Assembly (NCBI GenBank): GCA_018971775.1
Contig: JAGXAB010000049.1
Location: 1 to 49,827 of the forward strand
Length of the DNA: 49,827 nucleotides
Direction of reading: 5' to 3'
Source of the DNA: Cyanobacteria bacterium REEB67
Lineage (GTDB): Bacteria; Cyanobacteriota; Vampirovibrionia; Obscuribacterales; Obscuribacteraceae
Shown: positions 32,773-41,669 of the stretch, piece by piece
How the letters are laid out: each line of letters starts with the position of its first letter
How positions within the stretch are numbered: the stretch's first letter is position 1
Notes under the pieces: generated by a model
Seen by the model: the letters and a program-made list of their open reading frames with translations, nothing else
Told to the model about the DNA's origin: nothing
Database searches by the model: none
Program-made: the position numbers and the translations under genes

Positions 32773-33006
32773 TCAGCGCACGCAGCCGGCGAACGCCTGT
32801 TCGAGGGCGTCGTTGGACACGCAGGGGCCGCCGCAGTTGAGCAGGGTCACCTCTTTGCCGAACAGGCGCTGCGAAATGGAGCGCTCTCCGTCGTCCTCCT
32901 TGCCGTGGCTCGGCATGGTGGTTTCGGCGGACGGGCTCCAGAGCGAGGGCAACTGCCGGGGTGCATGACCACCGACGGTGCCGTAACACATGTTTCCGTT
33001 TGTCAT
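32773..33006 (-). CDS. 77-residue Cys-containing miniprotein of the Ter block
   Basis: 77 residues; a near-perfect ribosome site, GGAGGT, lies 7 nt before the ATG at 33006, which makes it a convincing gene despite its size. Cys7, and a C-terminal NCGGPC (Cys58, Cys62) plus CVR end (Cys75). N-terminal half Pro/Ser-rich and disordered. No membrane segment. 40 nt after TruD, so co-transcribed. It could be a metal carrier, a peptide substrate or a regulator. Not recognised. Confidence 0.65.
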   Translation of the reverse strand: MTNGNMCYGTVGGHAPRQLPSLWSPSAETTMPSHGKEDDGERSISQRLFGKEVTLLNCGGPCVSNDALEQAFAGCVR

Positions 33007-33046
33007 GGAAATAACCTCCAATGGTTGAACGTTTCGAGTTGACTTC

Positions 33047-34462
33047 TCACGCCCCGCCCAGGCTGTCGGAATCGAGGTCGAACAGCAGCGACAGGAAATT
33101 CGTCGCATACGCTCCGGACCTGAGCAGGAATTTGAAAGAAATCATCTCGTCGTGAACGGTGTATTCAAGGTCGTTCACTGTGATGAAAGCGGGACGCCGA
33201 GGACCACGACGGCCCTTCGGATTGAGCAGGAAAAGGCGCCGCACCACCGGGTCAAGGTGGTCCGGGATAGCCTCAGGGCAAACCCGCTTGTAGAATGCCA
33301 CCGAGCTCTCGTCCCCCGGGAAATAGAGGGGGATGTTGAACTCGCCTTCCTTGTCGCCAGGCTCGAGAGCACTGGTCGGGATGTCACCGTCGAGCACACG
33401 CCCGAGCACTTGGTTGAACCAGTAGCCCTGGTATGCGCCCACCCACAGACTGACGTCATCGCGCACGGCACGATTACGCCGGATCAGCTCTTCGAAGTCA
33501 CGGCACTTCGCCAGTTCGTAAGCGAGGGTGTGCTCGATGAACATGTTTGCGGGTTGATACGAAGCCTTGCGGTTGTAGTGCGTCTGCTGCTCCATCAACT
33601 TGACCATGTCGATGAAGTCGCAGTGTTGCTCAGCCACGCTGCCGCCGACCGATTCAGCCTTCGCCGTGGCATTTTCCCAGAGCGGGGCGATCTGCCGACG
33701 GAGCTTGGTCGCCAGCGGGTGGTCGTTTTGCTCGACCACTTCGCACATGAAGCGGCGGATGCCGGACTCCAGACCTTCGGTGACGAGGTTGACGCCGACG
33801 CCGAGAAGATTCTGGCGACGACCAAGCCTCTGCCTCCAGTAGAAGTTCGGGATGAAGGGCCGCTTGCCGTCACCGTGCACTGCAAGGATGTGCTCGATGC
33901 GCGGCTTCATGTAATCGGAGAGTGCCTCTTTGTTGAGGCCGGGGGAAATCAGCTTGATCTGGAAGCGATTGCCCTCCAGACGGCCCTTGCCCAGCGAGCT
34001 GTTGCAGCGCCGGACATCCTTGATGAAGAAACCCTCGCGCTTGAGCACTTCCTCGTCCGGGAAGCTGTTGCGACGGACGAGGTCAAGGTCGCTGATTTCC
34101 ACGACGGCGGCCTGGGCCGTGCGCGCCGTACGATCTTTGTTGCCCGCCACCGTGATCAAGCTGGGGTCGACATTGAGCATACGAGCCACAGCCTTGCAGC
34201 CGGCCGATGTGGTCATGCGGTAGGTGACCAGGGTGAAAGCGATGTAGCGACCGTCGCACTCGAGAGCATCGGGGTTAGCGAAGTCCGAGTGAGTGGACAC
34301 CGTGCACTGGTATCCGGGCTGCTTCTCTTCTACGATGAAGTCTTCGGGAGTCGCTTTGTGCTGCGCTCGCCGGCGCTTGAAGCCACCAGCGTAGCGCTGC
34401 ATGCTCGCTTCGGGAATGAACCCGAGACCGAGGGTCTGAGCGTCTTTTGCGATACTAGTCAT
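33047..34462 (-). CDS. truD: TruD-family pseudouridine synthase within the Ter block
   Basis: 471 residues; AGAGGTG lies 7 nt before the ATG. TruD makes pseudouridine (position 13 in tRNA in E. coli). Seen here: catalytic AGNKDRTARTAQ with Asp110, EGNRFQIKL (Gly-Asn-x-Phe motif at 164-167), PNFYWRQRLGRRQNLLG in place of the usual PNYFGxQRFG, and QGYWFNQVLGRVL. The protein is longer than typical bacterial TruD (about 340-350) and has an extra C-terminal part (420-471, ending LLFDLDSDSLGGA). Its presence among Ter genes is unusual. It may be a paralogue dedicated to this system rather than the housekeeping enzyme. Confidence 0.87.
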   Translation of the reverse strand: MTSIAKDAQTLGLGFIPEASMQRYAGGFKRRRAQHKATPEDFIVEEKQPGYQCTVSTHSDFANPDALECDGRYIAFTLVTYRMTTSAGCKAVARMLNVDPSLITVAGNKDRTARTAQAAVVEISDLDLVRRNSFPDEEVLKREGFFIKDVRRCNSSLGKGRLEGNRFQIKLISPGLNKEALSDYMKPRIEHILAVHGDGKRPFIPNFYWRQRLGRRQNLLGVGVNLVTEGLESGIRRFMCEVVEQNDHPLATKLRRQIAPLWENATAKAESVGGSVAEQHCDFIDMVKLMEQQTHYNRKASYQPANMFIEHTLAYELAKCRDFEELIRRNRAVRDDVSLWVGAYQGYWFNQVLGRVLDGDIPTSALEPGDKEGEFNIPLYFPGDESSVAFYKRVCPEAIPDHLDPVVRRLFLLNPKGRRGPRRPAFITVNDLEYTVHDEMISFKFLLRSGAYATNFLSLLFDLDSDSLGGA

Positions 34463-34561
34463 AAAAACACCTCTGATTTGTTAGAGGCTCTAGGCGACAA
34501 CGGCAGGAATGCCGCAGTCAGAGTCGAGCCGGTTAGACAAAACCGAACAGAGAGGAAGTGC

Positions 34562-35347
34562 CTAGTTGGCACCGAGCGGGGCAGCGTGCTGCGTACGGTC
34601 GGGCAGCATTTCGAGCAGGTCGAGCATGCTGCCGATGTGCAGGACATCGGCGGGCACGTTCGGGTCCTGGCGATACTTGCCGGTGCGGTCGATCAGGCAG
34701 GTGAGAATGCCTTTCTCGCGCGCGGGCAGGATGTCGTTTTCCAGGTGGTCGCCGATCATCATGCAGTTTTCCGCAGACGTTTCAGCGCGCACCATGGTTT
34801 TGGCAAAGAAAGAGACCTCGGGCTTGGCCACCTTCTCCCGGAAGGAGTAGGCGCGCCATTGCTCGGGGAACAGTCCGCCGAGGTTATCTTCCTCGAACAG
34901 GCAATCCACCGGGAAAGGCCAGAGATTCGAGGCGAGCACCAACTTGTAGCCGCGTGCCTTCAGCTCCTTCAGCGCCTTGATGGCGTCGATGAAGAGCATC
35001 GCGCATTGCGACTCGACGTTGATCACCTTGACGAAGCGGGTCACCATATCCGGTGTCACCGCCAGGCCAAAGTAATTCCCAACCTTCTGTGCAAAGAGTA
35101 CCGGATCCTTCTCGTCGGTCGTTAGACAGACGCGCAGGAATTCCGGGTCCACCGAACGCACATCGCTGTGGTCGATGGACTGCACCTTATAACCGAGGAT
35201 CTCTTGGAGATCGCGAATCGGCTCCCTGTTGTCAGAGCGCGCGACTGTTCCCCAGAGATCGATGAGCAGTGTGTCGATATTGGCGTTCAGAACGTTCATA
35301 CCGGCGCCGCTGCTGAACGAAGAAGTGTTATTTGCCAGGTCATTCAT
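34562..35347 (-). CDS. HAD-superfamily protein, second motif-I Asp replaced
   Basis: 261 residues from ATG 35347, with AAGGAG 6 nt upstream. Motif I is LLIDLWGTVAR: the nucleophile Asp is kept but the second acid is Trp (DLWGT), as in some subfamily-I HADs that are not standard phosphatases. Motif II: LVLASNLWPF. Lys: KPEVSFF. Motif IV: MIGDHLENDILPAREKG. Likely a dehalogenase/phosphotransferase-like HAD with altered acid-base chemistry. 99 nt upstream of truD, so probably the same transcript. Confidence 0.85.
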   Translation of the reverse strand: MNDLANNTSSFSSGAGMNVLNANIDTLLIDLWGTVARSDNREPIRDLQEILGYKVQSIDHSDVRSVDPEFLRVCLTTDEKDPVLFAQKVGNYFGLAVTPDMVTRFVKVINVESQCAMLFIDAIKALKELKARGYKLVLASNLWPFPVDCLFEEDNLGGLFPEQWRAYSFREKVAKPEVSFFAKTMVRAETSAENCMMIGDHLENDILPAREKGILTCLIDRTGKYRQDPNVPADVLHIGSMLDLLEMLPDRTQHAAPLGAN

Positions 35348-35584
35348 AACCGGCTCCTTTTTCTTGTTCGAGCGACTCACGGCGGCAACCTGCTTTCGCA
35401 GGGTCCGTCCAGTTGCTACAGGTTAAATACGAGTCGAGGCAGGCCTGGCCCATGGTGGCTCGGGCTTGCCGCGACTTCTACACATCGAGCCGTGGACCGA
35501 CTCCCTGGTTGGAGAGATCGGCCCACACTCTGAGGGCGTTCAAGCGAGACTGAACCGTTCCGACTTCGGTCATTGCGACCGTTC

Positions 35585-36268
35585 TCAGACCAGATAGCTT
35601 GCCTCAACCATGATGCCCTTGGGAATGGCAGTGTTTGCGATGTTGCCACCGCAATGCAGGAGGATGCGACGATTGGACGAACTGCCGAAGTCCAGATGTC
35701 GGACGGTGAAGCCGAAGGCCATCAGCTTTGCGATCGCCGTCTCGAGGACGGGAGGGCAGCCGTGGGCTTTGAGCTGACGCAGGAACTGCGTCACCTGCTC
35801 GTCGGCGAAACCATCTTTGGTGGAAGGATGAGCGGCGGCGCCTGAAAAGTCGGGGACTTCGTCCAGTTCGTCAGCCTGGAAGCGGAGCTCCATTCTGGCG
35901 AAGTTGTACTTGTCACCGCTGAACACGACGCGACCACCGTTGAGAATCACACCTTCATTGCCTTGAGCGCAAGCGGCAGCCGCCTGCGATGCAGTGCCGT
36001 CGGGGCCGAACTGAGCGCTCATGATACGCAATTTGGGAACGTACAGTTCCTTTTCACGCATCAGAGCGACAACCACAGCCTTGACCTTGGAAGGCAGACC
36101 GAAAAGGGCGCTGGTGGAAGACGACAACGGCAGGCTGTAACACCCGCAATTGATGCACCACGTATCGCCGTTACTGAGCTCATTGGCTCGGCAAGAGTCG
36201 CCGTCATGACCAGAGAGTTGACACGCCTGGCAGACAGCGAAGCCTTTTACTGTAATTTTCTCGCTCAT
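35585..36268 (-). CDS. Protein with N-terminal Cys6 zinc-ribbon-like motif
   Basis: 227 residues from ATG 36268, with AAAGGT 6 nt upstream. Six Cys in the first 45 residues, CQACQLSGHDGDSC then WCINCGC (Cys13, 16, 26, 38, 41, 43), fit a zinc ribbon or treble-clef site. The rest is alpha/beta with a helix-rich middle and a small beta C-terminus. Unrecognised family. It heads the TruD group and may bind nucleic acid or sense a metal; that is inference. Confidence 0.75.
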   Translation of the reverse strand: MSEKITVKGFAVCQACQLSGHDGDSCRANELSNGDTWCINCGCYSLPLSSSTSALFGLPSKVKAVVVALMREKELYVPKLRIMSAQFGPDGTASQAAAACAQGNEGVILNGGRVVFSGDKYNFARMELRFQADELDEVPDFSGAAAHPSTKDGFADEQVTQFLRQLKAHGCPPVLETAIAKLMAFGFTVRHLDFGSSSNRRILLHCGGNIANTAIPKGIMVEASYLV

Positions 36269-37422
36269 GGATACCTTTCGCTTCCTAACCACATCGATTG
36301 AAGTACGTTCTCAGACAGGATGCCGTGACAGATTCGCCCCTCTAGCGGAACAGAACTGAGCACAAGCCATGCTGGTTACCGCTAAATGCATCACTACCGG
36401 GAGGTATGTCGCGCTTATGGCTGGTGTGCCTTGCCTGGCTGAATGCCGAGGGCTTGTGACTGGAGAGTCGAGCGCTGTGATGTTTTAGAAGTTGCCGGAA
36501 AAGTCCTGGAGAGAAAGTGTGTGATTAGATGACCGAACCTTAAGCCAAGGTTATCAAGAGAAGCAAGATCAGTAAGTCTATGTATCTATAAATTTGTTTA
36601 CCTAATTAGGGCGCAGAGGCCCGGACAGAGGGAGCGCACGGGGCTGCCAAGCACCGCTTAGGGCTACATCCTGCAGCCTTCGACGGCGCCGTCCAGAACA
36701 CATATAGAGGGACATAACGAGATCGGCTCAGGATGGGATTTTCCACACTATGATCCAGAGTTAATACTCGCAAAGCTCGTACCAACTTCAGTTTGCGAAC
36801 TTCGCGACCGTTACCGACAGGTAGAAATCGATCGGGGGTTAAATTGTCAAATCCACTCGCTAGCGCAGCCGCGCCATTCAAGCAAAACGGCTCAGAACGC
36901 CCTTCGCTCAAGGCACGCGAACCTCTTTACAACCAACCGGGCCAGACAGGCGCCAAATTCAGCCTTTTGTCAAGAGAAAACCGTCTAATACGAGCTTCCA
37001 GATTTAAGCAAATCCTCAAGAGGCTGATATTGCCTTAAAACCAAGGACATATCTACTCTGGACATACTATTCACTCTCACCAAAAATTCAATTTCGGGTA
37101 CTCCGCTCTAAATCTCTCAATCTAACTAACTTACCTTCTCCAGAAGCTTTTCCATTACCTCGCGGTGGTGAGAATTCGACTGGCGCCTTTTTAGACAAGG
37201 TAAGCACGGTTACTGAGGGGAGGCAGCGCGTCAGCATTCGATCTTCGGGATTGTGTCCTGACTGAGTAGCGACTGGATTGCACCGGCCTTGCCGGCATCG
37301 ACTCTCCAGTGTTTTCTCTTTCTTTATCTGAATCCTCGGCCAGACATCCTGTTTGGACGAGCCAAACAACGCAGGTACGGACGAACAATTCGCCGGCTCG
37401 CCTGCTCGCAAAGGATATAGCT
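36269..37422. promoter_or_regulatory. 1.15-kb divergent spacer between the Ter block and the metalloprotease
   Basis: Two open frames (36606-36911 minus, 36793-37038 plus) overlap each other and lack ribosome sites, so they are not called. AT content is higher than in the genes (for example 36581-36610). The region must hold the promoters of both the leftward Ter block and the rightward protease. No repeated operator was recognised. Its length is unusual for this compact genome. Confidence 0.45.
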
Positions 37423-39309
37423 ATGACCATTCGTGAAGAAAAGTTCGCGGCTCTCACCGCCATCACCCAGAACGCTCCGATCAATTCGAATCGTTTCAAC
37501 CCCTCGGTCAAATCGGCCGTCAGCAATCTCGGCACCGTATTCAACGGCGTCGAAGCCACCCCCGATGCCCAGGGCTTCGTCCGTCATCTGACCGGCGCCA
37601 ACGGTCTCAGCGGAGCCAAGTTTCTCGGCGACGCCAAGGCCCATGCGGTCGCTTTCCTCAATAGCGGCAACCTGGTCAGCACCTTCGACTTGAGCAAGCT
37701 CGATGTCGACATGGCCAACGGTGTCGCCAGCGAGAACGCCTTCGGCCATCAGGTCCTCTTCCAGCAGTTCGTCACCTTCAGCGACGGCACCAAGCTGCCC
37801 GTCCGCGGCGGCAAGATGAACGTGACGATGGACAAGGAAGGCAAGATCTACAACGTCACCTCCGAGCTCAAGCACGGCCGCGTCATGAGCAAGCGTGGTG
37901 TGATCAGCGAAGCCGAAGCGATCGAAATCGCCAGAGCCAAGTTTTCGCGTCTCGCCGGCCAGCTCTCCAAGACCAATGGCAAGGAATATGCCAAGGCTTT
38001 GCGCAGCGCGGTCAAGACCTGCACCGCCAAGGTGAAGCTGGTCGCCTCCGAAAACAACGGCAAGATCGATGCCGTTTACGAGGTAATCCTCGGCACCGAC
38101 CAGCCGCGTCAGCTGATCGAATTCCTGGTCAAGGCCAAGACCGGCGAAATCGTCCACTGGGCGTCCAAGCTGCATTTCTCGGTTTCGAGCAAGGCGCAGC
38201 AGGCTGCACTCGGTCGCATCGCGGCCAAGTGCTTTCTGAACATCCCCGACCCGAACAAGCCCCTCAACCAGCAGGTAGTCGACTACTACGTCGAAAATCT
38301 GCCGGACCCCAAGGTGCTGGCCAACGAGCGTTACAAGATGCTCGTCGAGGTCAAGGGTCAGTGGGTGCCGGTGACGGCGGCCGCCGACGGGACGTTCAAC
38401 TTCTCGCCGACCGGCAAGGACAAGGACAAGTTCTCGGCGGTGGTGGCCTTCATCGCCCTCAACCTTCAGTCCGACATCAATGAAGGTTGGGGACTGAAGA
38501 AGCAGACGCGGGCCATCCCGGTCTACGTCAACGACAAGTCCGTCCAGGACAACGCCTACTTCGACCCGGAAAACTACGAGATCCACATCGGCGTGGGCTC
38601 TGGTACGGCTTCCGGCGGTCTGACCGAGATGATCGGTTTCGACCTCGGCGTGCTCTGGCACGAAAACCGCCACCACGAAGTCTTCCTGCAGACCCCCGGC
38701 AATGACATGCCCGGACCGCAGGGCGGCGCGTGCAACGAGGCGACCGCCGACGTGCACGGTCAGCTGATGATGCAGTATACGTTCGCGATCATGTTCGGCA
38801 AGATCACCGGTCAGACCCTGACCGTTGCCGACATCGTCAAGGACCCGCGCATCATCGGCCTGTATGCGATGCCCCCTCAGGGTATCCGCACGCAGCGCAA
38901 CACCAAGACCGTGGCCGACCAGCAGGGCGAAGTCCATGCGGACGGCGAAATCGTCGGCGCGGCCATGGCGGATGCCCTTCAGGCATACGTCGAGCAGCCC
39001 GATGTCGCCTCCGGCAAGATCAGCCTCGCCGACCAGCTGGCCAACTACGGCCGCGCCGGTCAACTGCTGATGACGCTGCTGCCGACGCGCAACGTGCGTT
39101 TCACCGACTGGCGCCGCTGCCACATCACTGCCGACCAGCAGCTGACGGGCGGTGCCAACCGGGCGGTGATCGAGAAGGCCTTCGATGCCCACGGCATCAC
39201 GGCCAGCTCGGCGACGCAGACCAAGCCCAAGGGTAAGGGCAAGGGCAAGGGCAAGGGCAAGGGCGGCAATCGTAAGGCGCCGGGCAACCGTCGTCGCGTC
39301 AAGGCCTGA
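37423..39309 (+). CDS. Thermolysin/fungalysin-like zinc metalloprotease without a signal peptide
   Basis: 628 residues from ATG 37423, with AAAGGAT 7 nt upstream. Zinc site: HENRH (413-417) and NEATAD with Glu439 and Asp443, the same spacing as thermolysin NEAxSD. Later GEVHADGEIVGAAMADAL gives a further His, as in M4/M36. The N-terminal part (110-260) has FTP/PepSY-type prodomain patterns (GKMNVTMDKEGKIYNV, EAEAIEIARAKF, LVKAKTGEIVHWAS). No signal peptide is visible, which is odd for a family that is normally secreted. It ends in a Lys-Gly repeat (about 603-614). It may act inside the cell, or be exported by another route. Confidence 0.88.
   Translation: MTIREEKFAALTAITQNAPINSNRFNPSVKSAVSNLGTVFNGVEATPDAQGFVRHLTGANGLSGAKFLGDAKAHAVAFLNSGNLVSTFDLSKLDVDMANGVASENAFGHQVLFQQFVTFSDGTKLPVRGGKMNVTMDKEGKIYNVTSELKHGRVMSKRGVISEAEAIEIARAKFSRLAGQLSKTNGKEYAKALRSAVKTCTAKVKLVASENNGKIDAVYEVILGTDQPRQLIEFLVKAKTGEIVHWASKLHFSVSSKAQQAALGRIAAKCFLNIPDPNKPLNQQVVDYYVENLPDPKVLANERYKMLVEVKGQWVPVTAAADGTFNFSPTGKDKDKFSAVVAFIALNLQSDINEGWGLKKQTRAIPVYVNDKSVQDNAYFDPENYEIHIGVGSGTASGGLTEMIGFDLGVLWHENRHHEVFLQTPGNDMPGPQGGACNEATADVHGQLMMQYTFAIMFGKITGQTLTVADIVKDPRIIGLYAMPPQGIRTQRNTKTVADQQGEVHADGEIVGAAMADALQAYVEQPDVASGKISLADQLANYGRAGQLLMTLLPTRNVRFTDWRRCHITADQQLTGGANRAVIEKAFDAHGITASSATQTKPKGKGKGKGKGKGGNRKAPGNRRRVKA
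39229..39264 (+). repeat. Hexamer repeat coding a Lys-Gly tail
   Basis: Six AAGGGC/AAGGGT units encode the KGKGKGKGKGKG tail of the metalloprotease. In-frame length changes would alter tail length without a frameshift. Confidence 0.85.
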
Positions 39310-39411
39310 TCAGTCCTGAGCAACGGGACCTGGAGAAGACCGCGCTCGCAAGAGTAAAGTCGACTCCAGGTCCTGACGCCTGGCAAAAGTAGTTTTTGAA
39401 AGGCTGAATTT

Positions 39412-39455
39412 ATGCCACCATTTTCGGTGGCATCTTTTCAGTCTTTCTTTTTTTC
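39412..39455 (+). terminator. Rho-independent terminator of the metalloprotease gene
   Basis: ATGCCACC (39412-39419) pairs with GGTGGCAT (39426-39433), then CTTTTCAGTCTTTCTTTTTTTC. A longer-range stem, GGACCTGGAG (39326-39335) with 39364-39373, lies upstream. Confidence 0.8.
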
Positions 39456-39502
39456 AGACATACTATCCTGCATCATAGAAAACCGGAAAGAAAAATTGAA
39501 CG

Positions 39503-39533
39503 AAAAAGCAGCAGACCCCGAAGGGTCTGCTGC
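39503..39533 (-). terminator. Rho-independent terminator of the UPF0114 gene
   Basis: GCAGCAGACC (39508-39517) pairs perfectly with 39524-39533. On the minus strand it is followed by TTTTTCG. Confidence 0.88.
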
Positions 39534-39556
39534 AGAGTTTTACCAGAGCAAAATGC

Positions 39557-40162
39557 TCAGGCGGGACGGTCCGACGGATGCATCACGCGCCAGACAATGG
39601 CGGTAATGAGCGTGGTACCGAGGAAGACAACGTGGATGATCACATGGGAGATCCAGACAGCTTGCGGCACGGCGGTGACGCTGATGCAGTCCTTCAAAAT
39701 CACCACACTGGAAACACCAGTGAAGGCAAGACCCAGTTTGACCTTCAGGACAATGGTGTCGATGCGCTTGAGCCAATAAGGGCCGGCAGCGGTCAGTTGG
39801 TCCTGAAAGCGCCGTACGTAGATCTGATGACCGCCCATGATCGTGAGAATGAGCAGCGAGCAGATCATGGCCTGGTCGAGGAGACTGACGACGATAACGA
39901 GCAATTCGTTGTCCTCTCCGGTCGGAGCGGTGATCAGACCGGGAGCATGGACGAGCAACTGGCCGACCTGGAAGAGGAAACGCAGCAGATAAACGCCGAG
40001 CGCCACCATCAGGCCTGCGTTCATCGGATAGAGCAGCCAGCGCGAACCAAACATGAGCCGATCGGCCAGTTTGATTTTCTCGACGGAAGCGCCCGGAGGA
40101 GGAGGAGGAGGCTCGACGGCGAAGGTAGCAGGTGGTGGCAAGGCAGTATTGGAGTTCGGCAT
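39557..40162 (-). CDS. UPF0114 (YqhA-type) membrane protein
   Basis: 201 residues; AGAGGT 5 nt before the ATG. Three to four hydrophobic helices with the UPF0114 pattern: LMFGSRWLLYPMNAGLMVAL, ELLVIVVSLLDQAMICSLLI, then KVKLGLAFTGVSSVVILKD and ISHVIIHVVFLGTTL. A Pro-rich N-terminal arm of about 35 residues is extra relative to E. coli YqhA (about 165 residues). Function of the family is not established. It follows the same strand and promoter style as the Ter block. Confidence 0.85.
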   Translation of the reverse strand: MPNSNTALPPPATFAVEPPPPPPGASVEKIKLADRLMFGSRWLLYPMNAGLMVALGVYLLRFLFQVGQLLVHAPGLITAPTGEDNELLVIVVSLLDQAMICSLLILTIMGGHQIYVRRFQDQLTAAGPYWLKRIDTIVLKVKLGLAFTGVSSVVILKDCISVTAVPQAVWISHVIIHVVFLGTTLITAIVWRVMHPSDRPA

Positions 40163-40644
40163 AGGATACCTCTCGATTGTGTTTAAGGGGCAAGCAACGG
40201 GGTCTAGTAGCCGGAATCAAGGCAGTGAAAAACGGCGAGCTGAGATAACTCGTCGTGATGATGGCGCTTAGATGGCTGGTGCTGCTCGGGGGAAAGGTAA
40301 AAGAGGGTTGAAAAGAAATTCCAAAAATACGAACGGGGATGAAAAAAGAAATGAATACCTGAATTACTTACTCCTCTCCACCAGCAAAACCTTGGTAGAA
40401 ATTATTAAGGTCGGCGGGCTACCAGAACCTCCTCAAATAGCGCGCACAGCTCAAGTTGGCCAGACCAAGACAAGACGAGCAATCTAGAAAATCGAAGCTG
40501 TAGCCGCGCAACATCAAAAAATTAGAGCGACTTTAGCCCGGTCGCACCGACAACCATCTTTGCTAGCTCGCGCTCACCATCATGTTCGCAGGATCTTGTA
40601 TTCTATCTTTCGACTGCACTCTTCGACGTATTCAGGTAAAAGCT
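40163..40644. other. Divergent spacer, no gene seen
   Basis: 482 nt between the UPF0114 and HAD genes. The 71-codon frame at 40272-40487 lacks a ribosome site and has the codon use of non-coding DNA. Nothing else recognised. Confidence 0.45.
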
Positions 40645-41256
40645 ATGGCATCTCCAGAGATCAAGCTCCTTGTTTTCGACATGGGTCATGTCTTCGTTGA
40701 TTTTGAATGGGAAAGCGTCTGCCTGGCCTTTTGCGAGAGTGCAAAAATCGACCGCGAATATTTCGACCCGATTTTGCGCCGCATCGGCAACCTCGGCTAT
40801 GAACGCGGCAAAATCGATACAGCGGGCTTGATCGAAGCCATTTACGACATGATCGGCGTGCGTTATTCGCCGCAAGAATTTACCCGCATGTGGAATCATA
40901 CTTTTCGCGAAAACGAAGAAATGGCCGACCTTTTGCAAAATCTCAAGGGGCAGAAACCGCTCTATCTTCTCTCCAATACAAATGAGTGCCACTGGCGTTT
41001 TCTGGAAGACAACTTTCAGGTCAGCCGACACTTCGAAGAACTGCTTCTCTCGTATGAAATCGGCTTCGTCAAACCGCAGCGCGAAATCTACGACGTGGTT
41101 TTGAGTCGCAGCGGTCTGGCCGCGGGTGATTGCCTGTTTATCGACGATCTGCCTCAGAACATAGAAGCCGCCTCGGCTCTGGGGATGCACACCATCCACT
41201 TCCAGGGCATCGCAGATTTAAAAGACAAACTTGTCCAACACGGCATCCAGTGTTGA
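40645..41256 (+). CDS. HAD-superfamily phosphatase, YihX-like
   Basis: 203 residues from ATG 40645, with AGGT upstream. Motif I LLVFDMGHVFVDF (DMG, second Asp replaced by Gly as in the 'FDLGxVxVD' group), motif II LYLLSNTN, Lys FVKPQREIYD, motif IV LFIDDLPQNIEAASALGMHT. The pattern matches YihX/HAD-IA type 3 phosphatases that act on sugar phosphates. Cytoplasmic. Confidence 0.85.
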   Translation: MASPEIKLLVFDMGHVFVDFEWESVCLAFCESAKIDREYFDPILRRIGNLGYERGKIDTAGLIEAIYDMIGVRYSPQEFTRMWNHTFRENEEMADLLQNLKGQKPLYLLSNTNECHWRFLEDNFQVSRHFEELLLSYEIGFVKPQREIYDVVLSRSGLAAGDCLFIDDLPQNIEAASALGMHTIHFQGIADLKDKLVQHGIQC

Positions 41257-41669
41257 AAAATGATTGCGAAGGCGTGTAACAGCAGATCTGGTAGCGCGAC
41301 CCGCGCTACCAGCGACGAATGCCGCCCCTGGCTCGCAAGCGGCTGTCCCGCAAGGATTTCTGCATACTTAATACAACTTCTAAATATAGAGCGCATAGAG
41401 CACATCACCTTATTCATAGCTTAATAACTAACACTTCACTTGAAGCGGGATAGTGATTTGGTTAGGTTCCTGGCATCAATTTCTTTTCCCTTCTCTCCAA
41501 TAGTTTTCCCGCGTAAACAAACCCTGCCTACAGTACGCATGCCAAAAATCTCCACCGCGCGGGTGTGGTCGTGGCACAACAGATTTTTCCGCTTCGAAGA
41601 TTGACCCCGCAAGGCACTTCGAAGTACAGGCGTGCGTTTTCATCAACACATCAACTCATGGAGTTAATG
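41257..41669. other. Intergenic region with one hairpin
   Basis: CTGGTAGCGCG (41288-41298) pairs perfectly with CGCGCTACCAG (41302-41312) and probably ends the HAD transcript. Beyond it, no gene is supported before 41670. Confidence 0.5.

Noticed and set aside
33152..35125. 657-codon plus-strand frame
   Set aside because: Antisense shadow of truD and the HAD gene; the reverse strand carries clear motifs.
36606..37038. Two overlapping short frames in the divergent spacer
   Set aside because: No ribosome site, no domain, low-complexity translation.
37324..39192. 622-codon minus-strand frame
   Set aside because: Antisense to the metalloprotease, whose zinc motifs fix the real strand.
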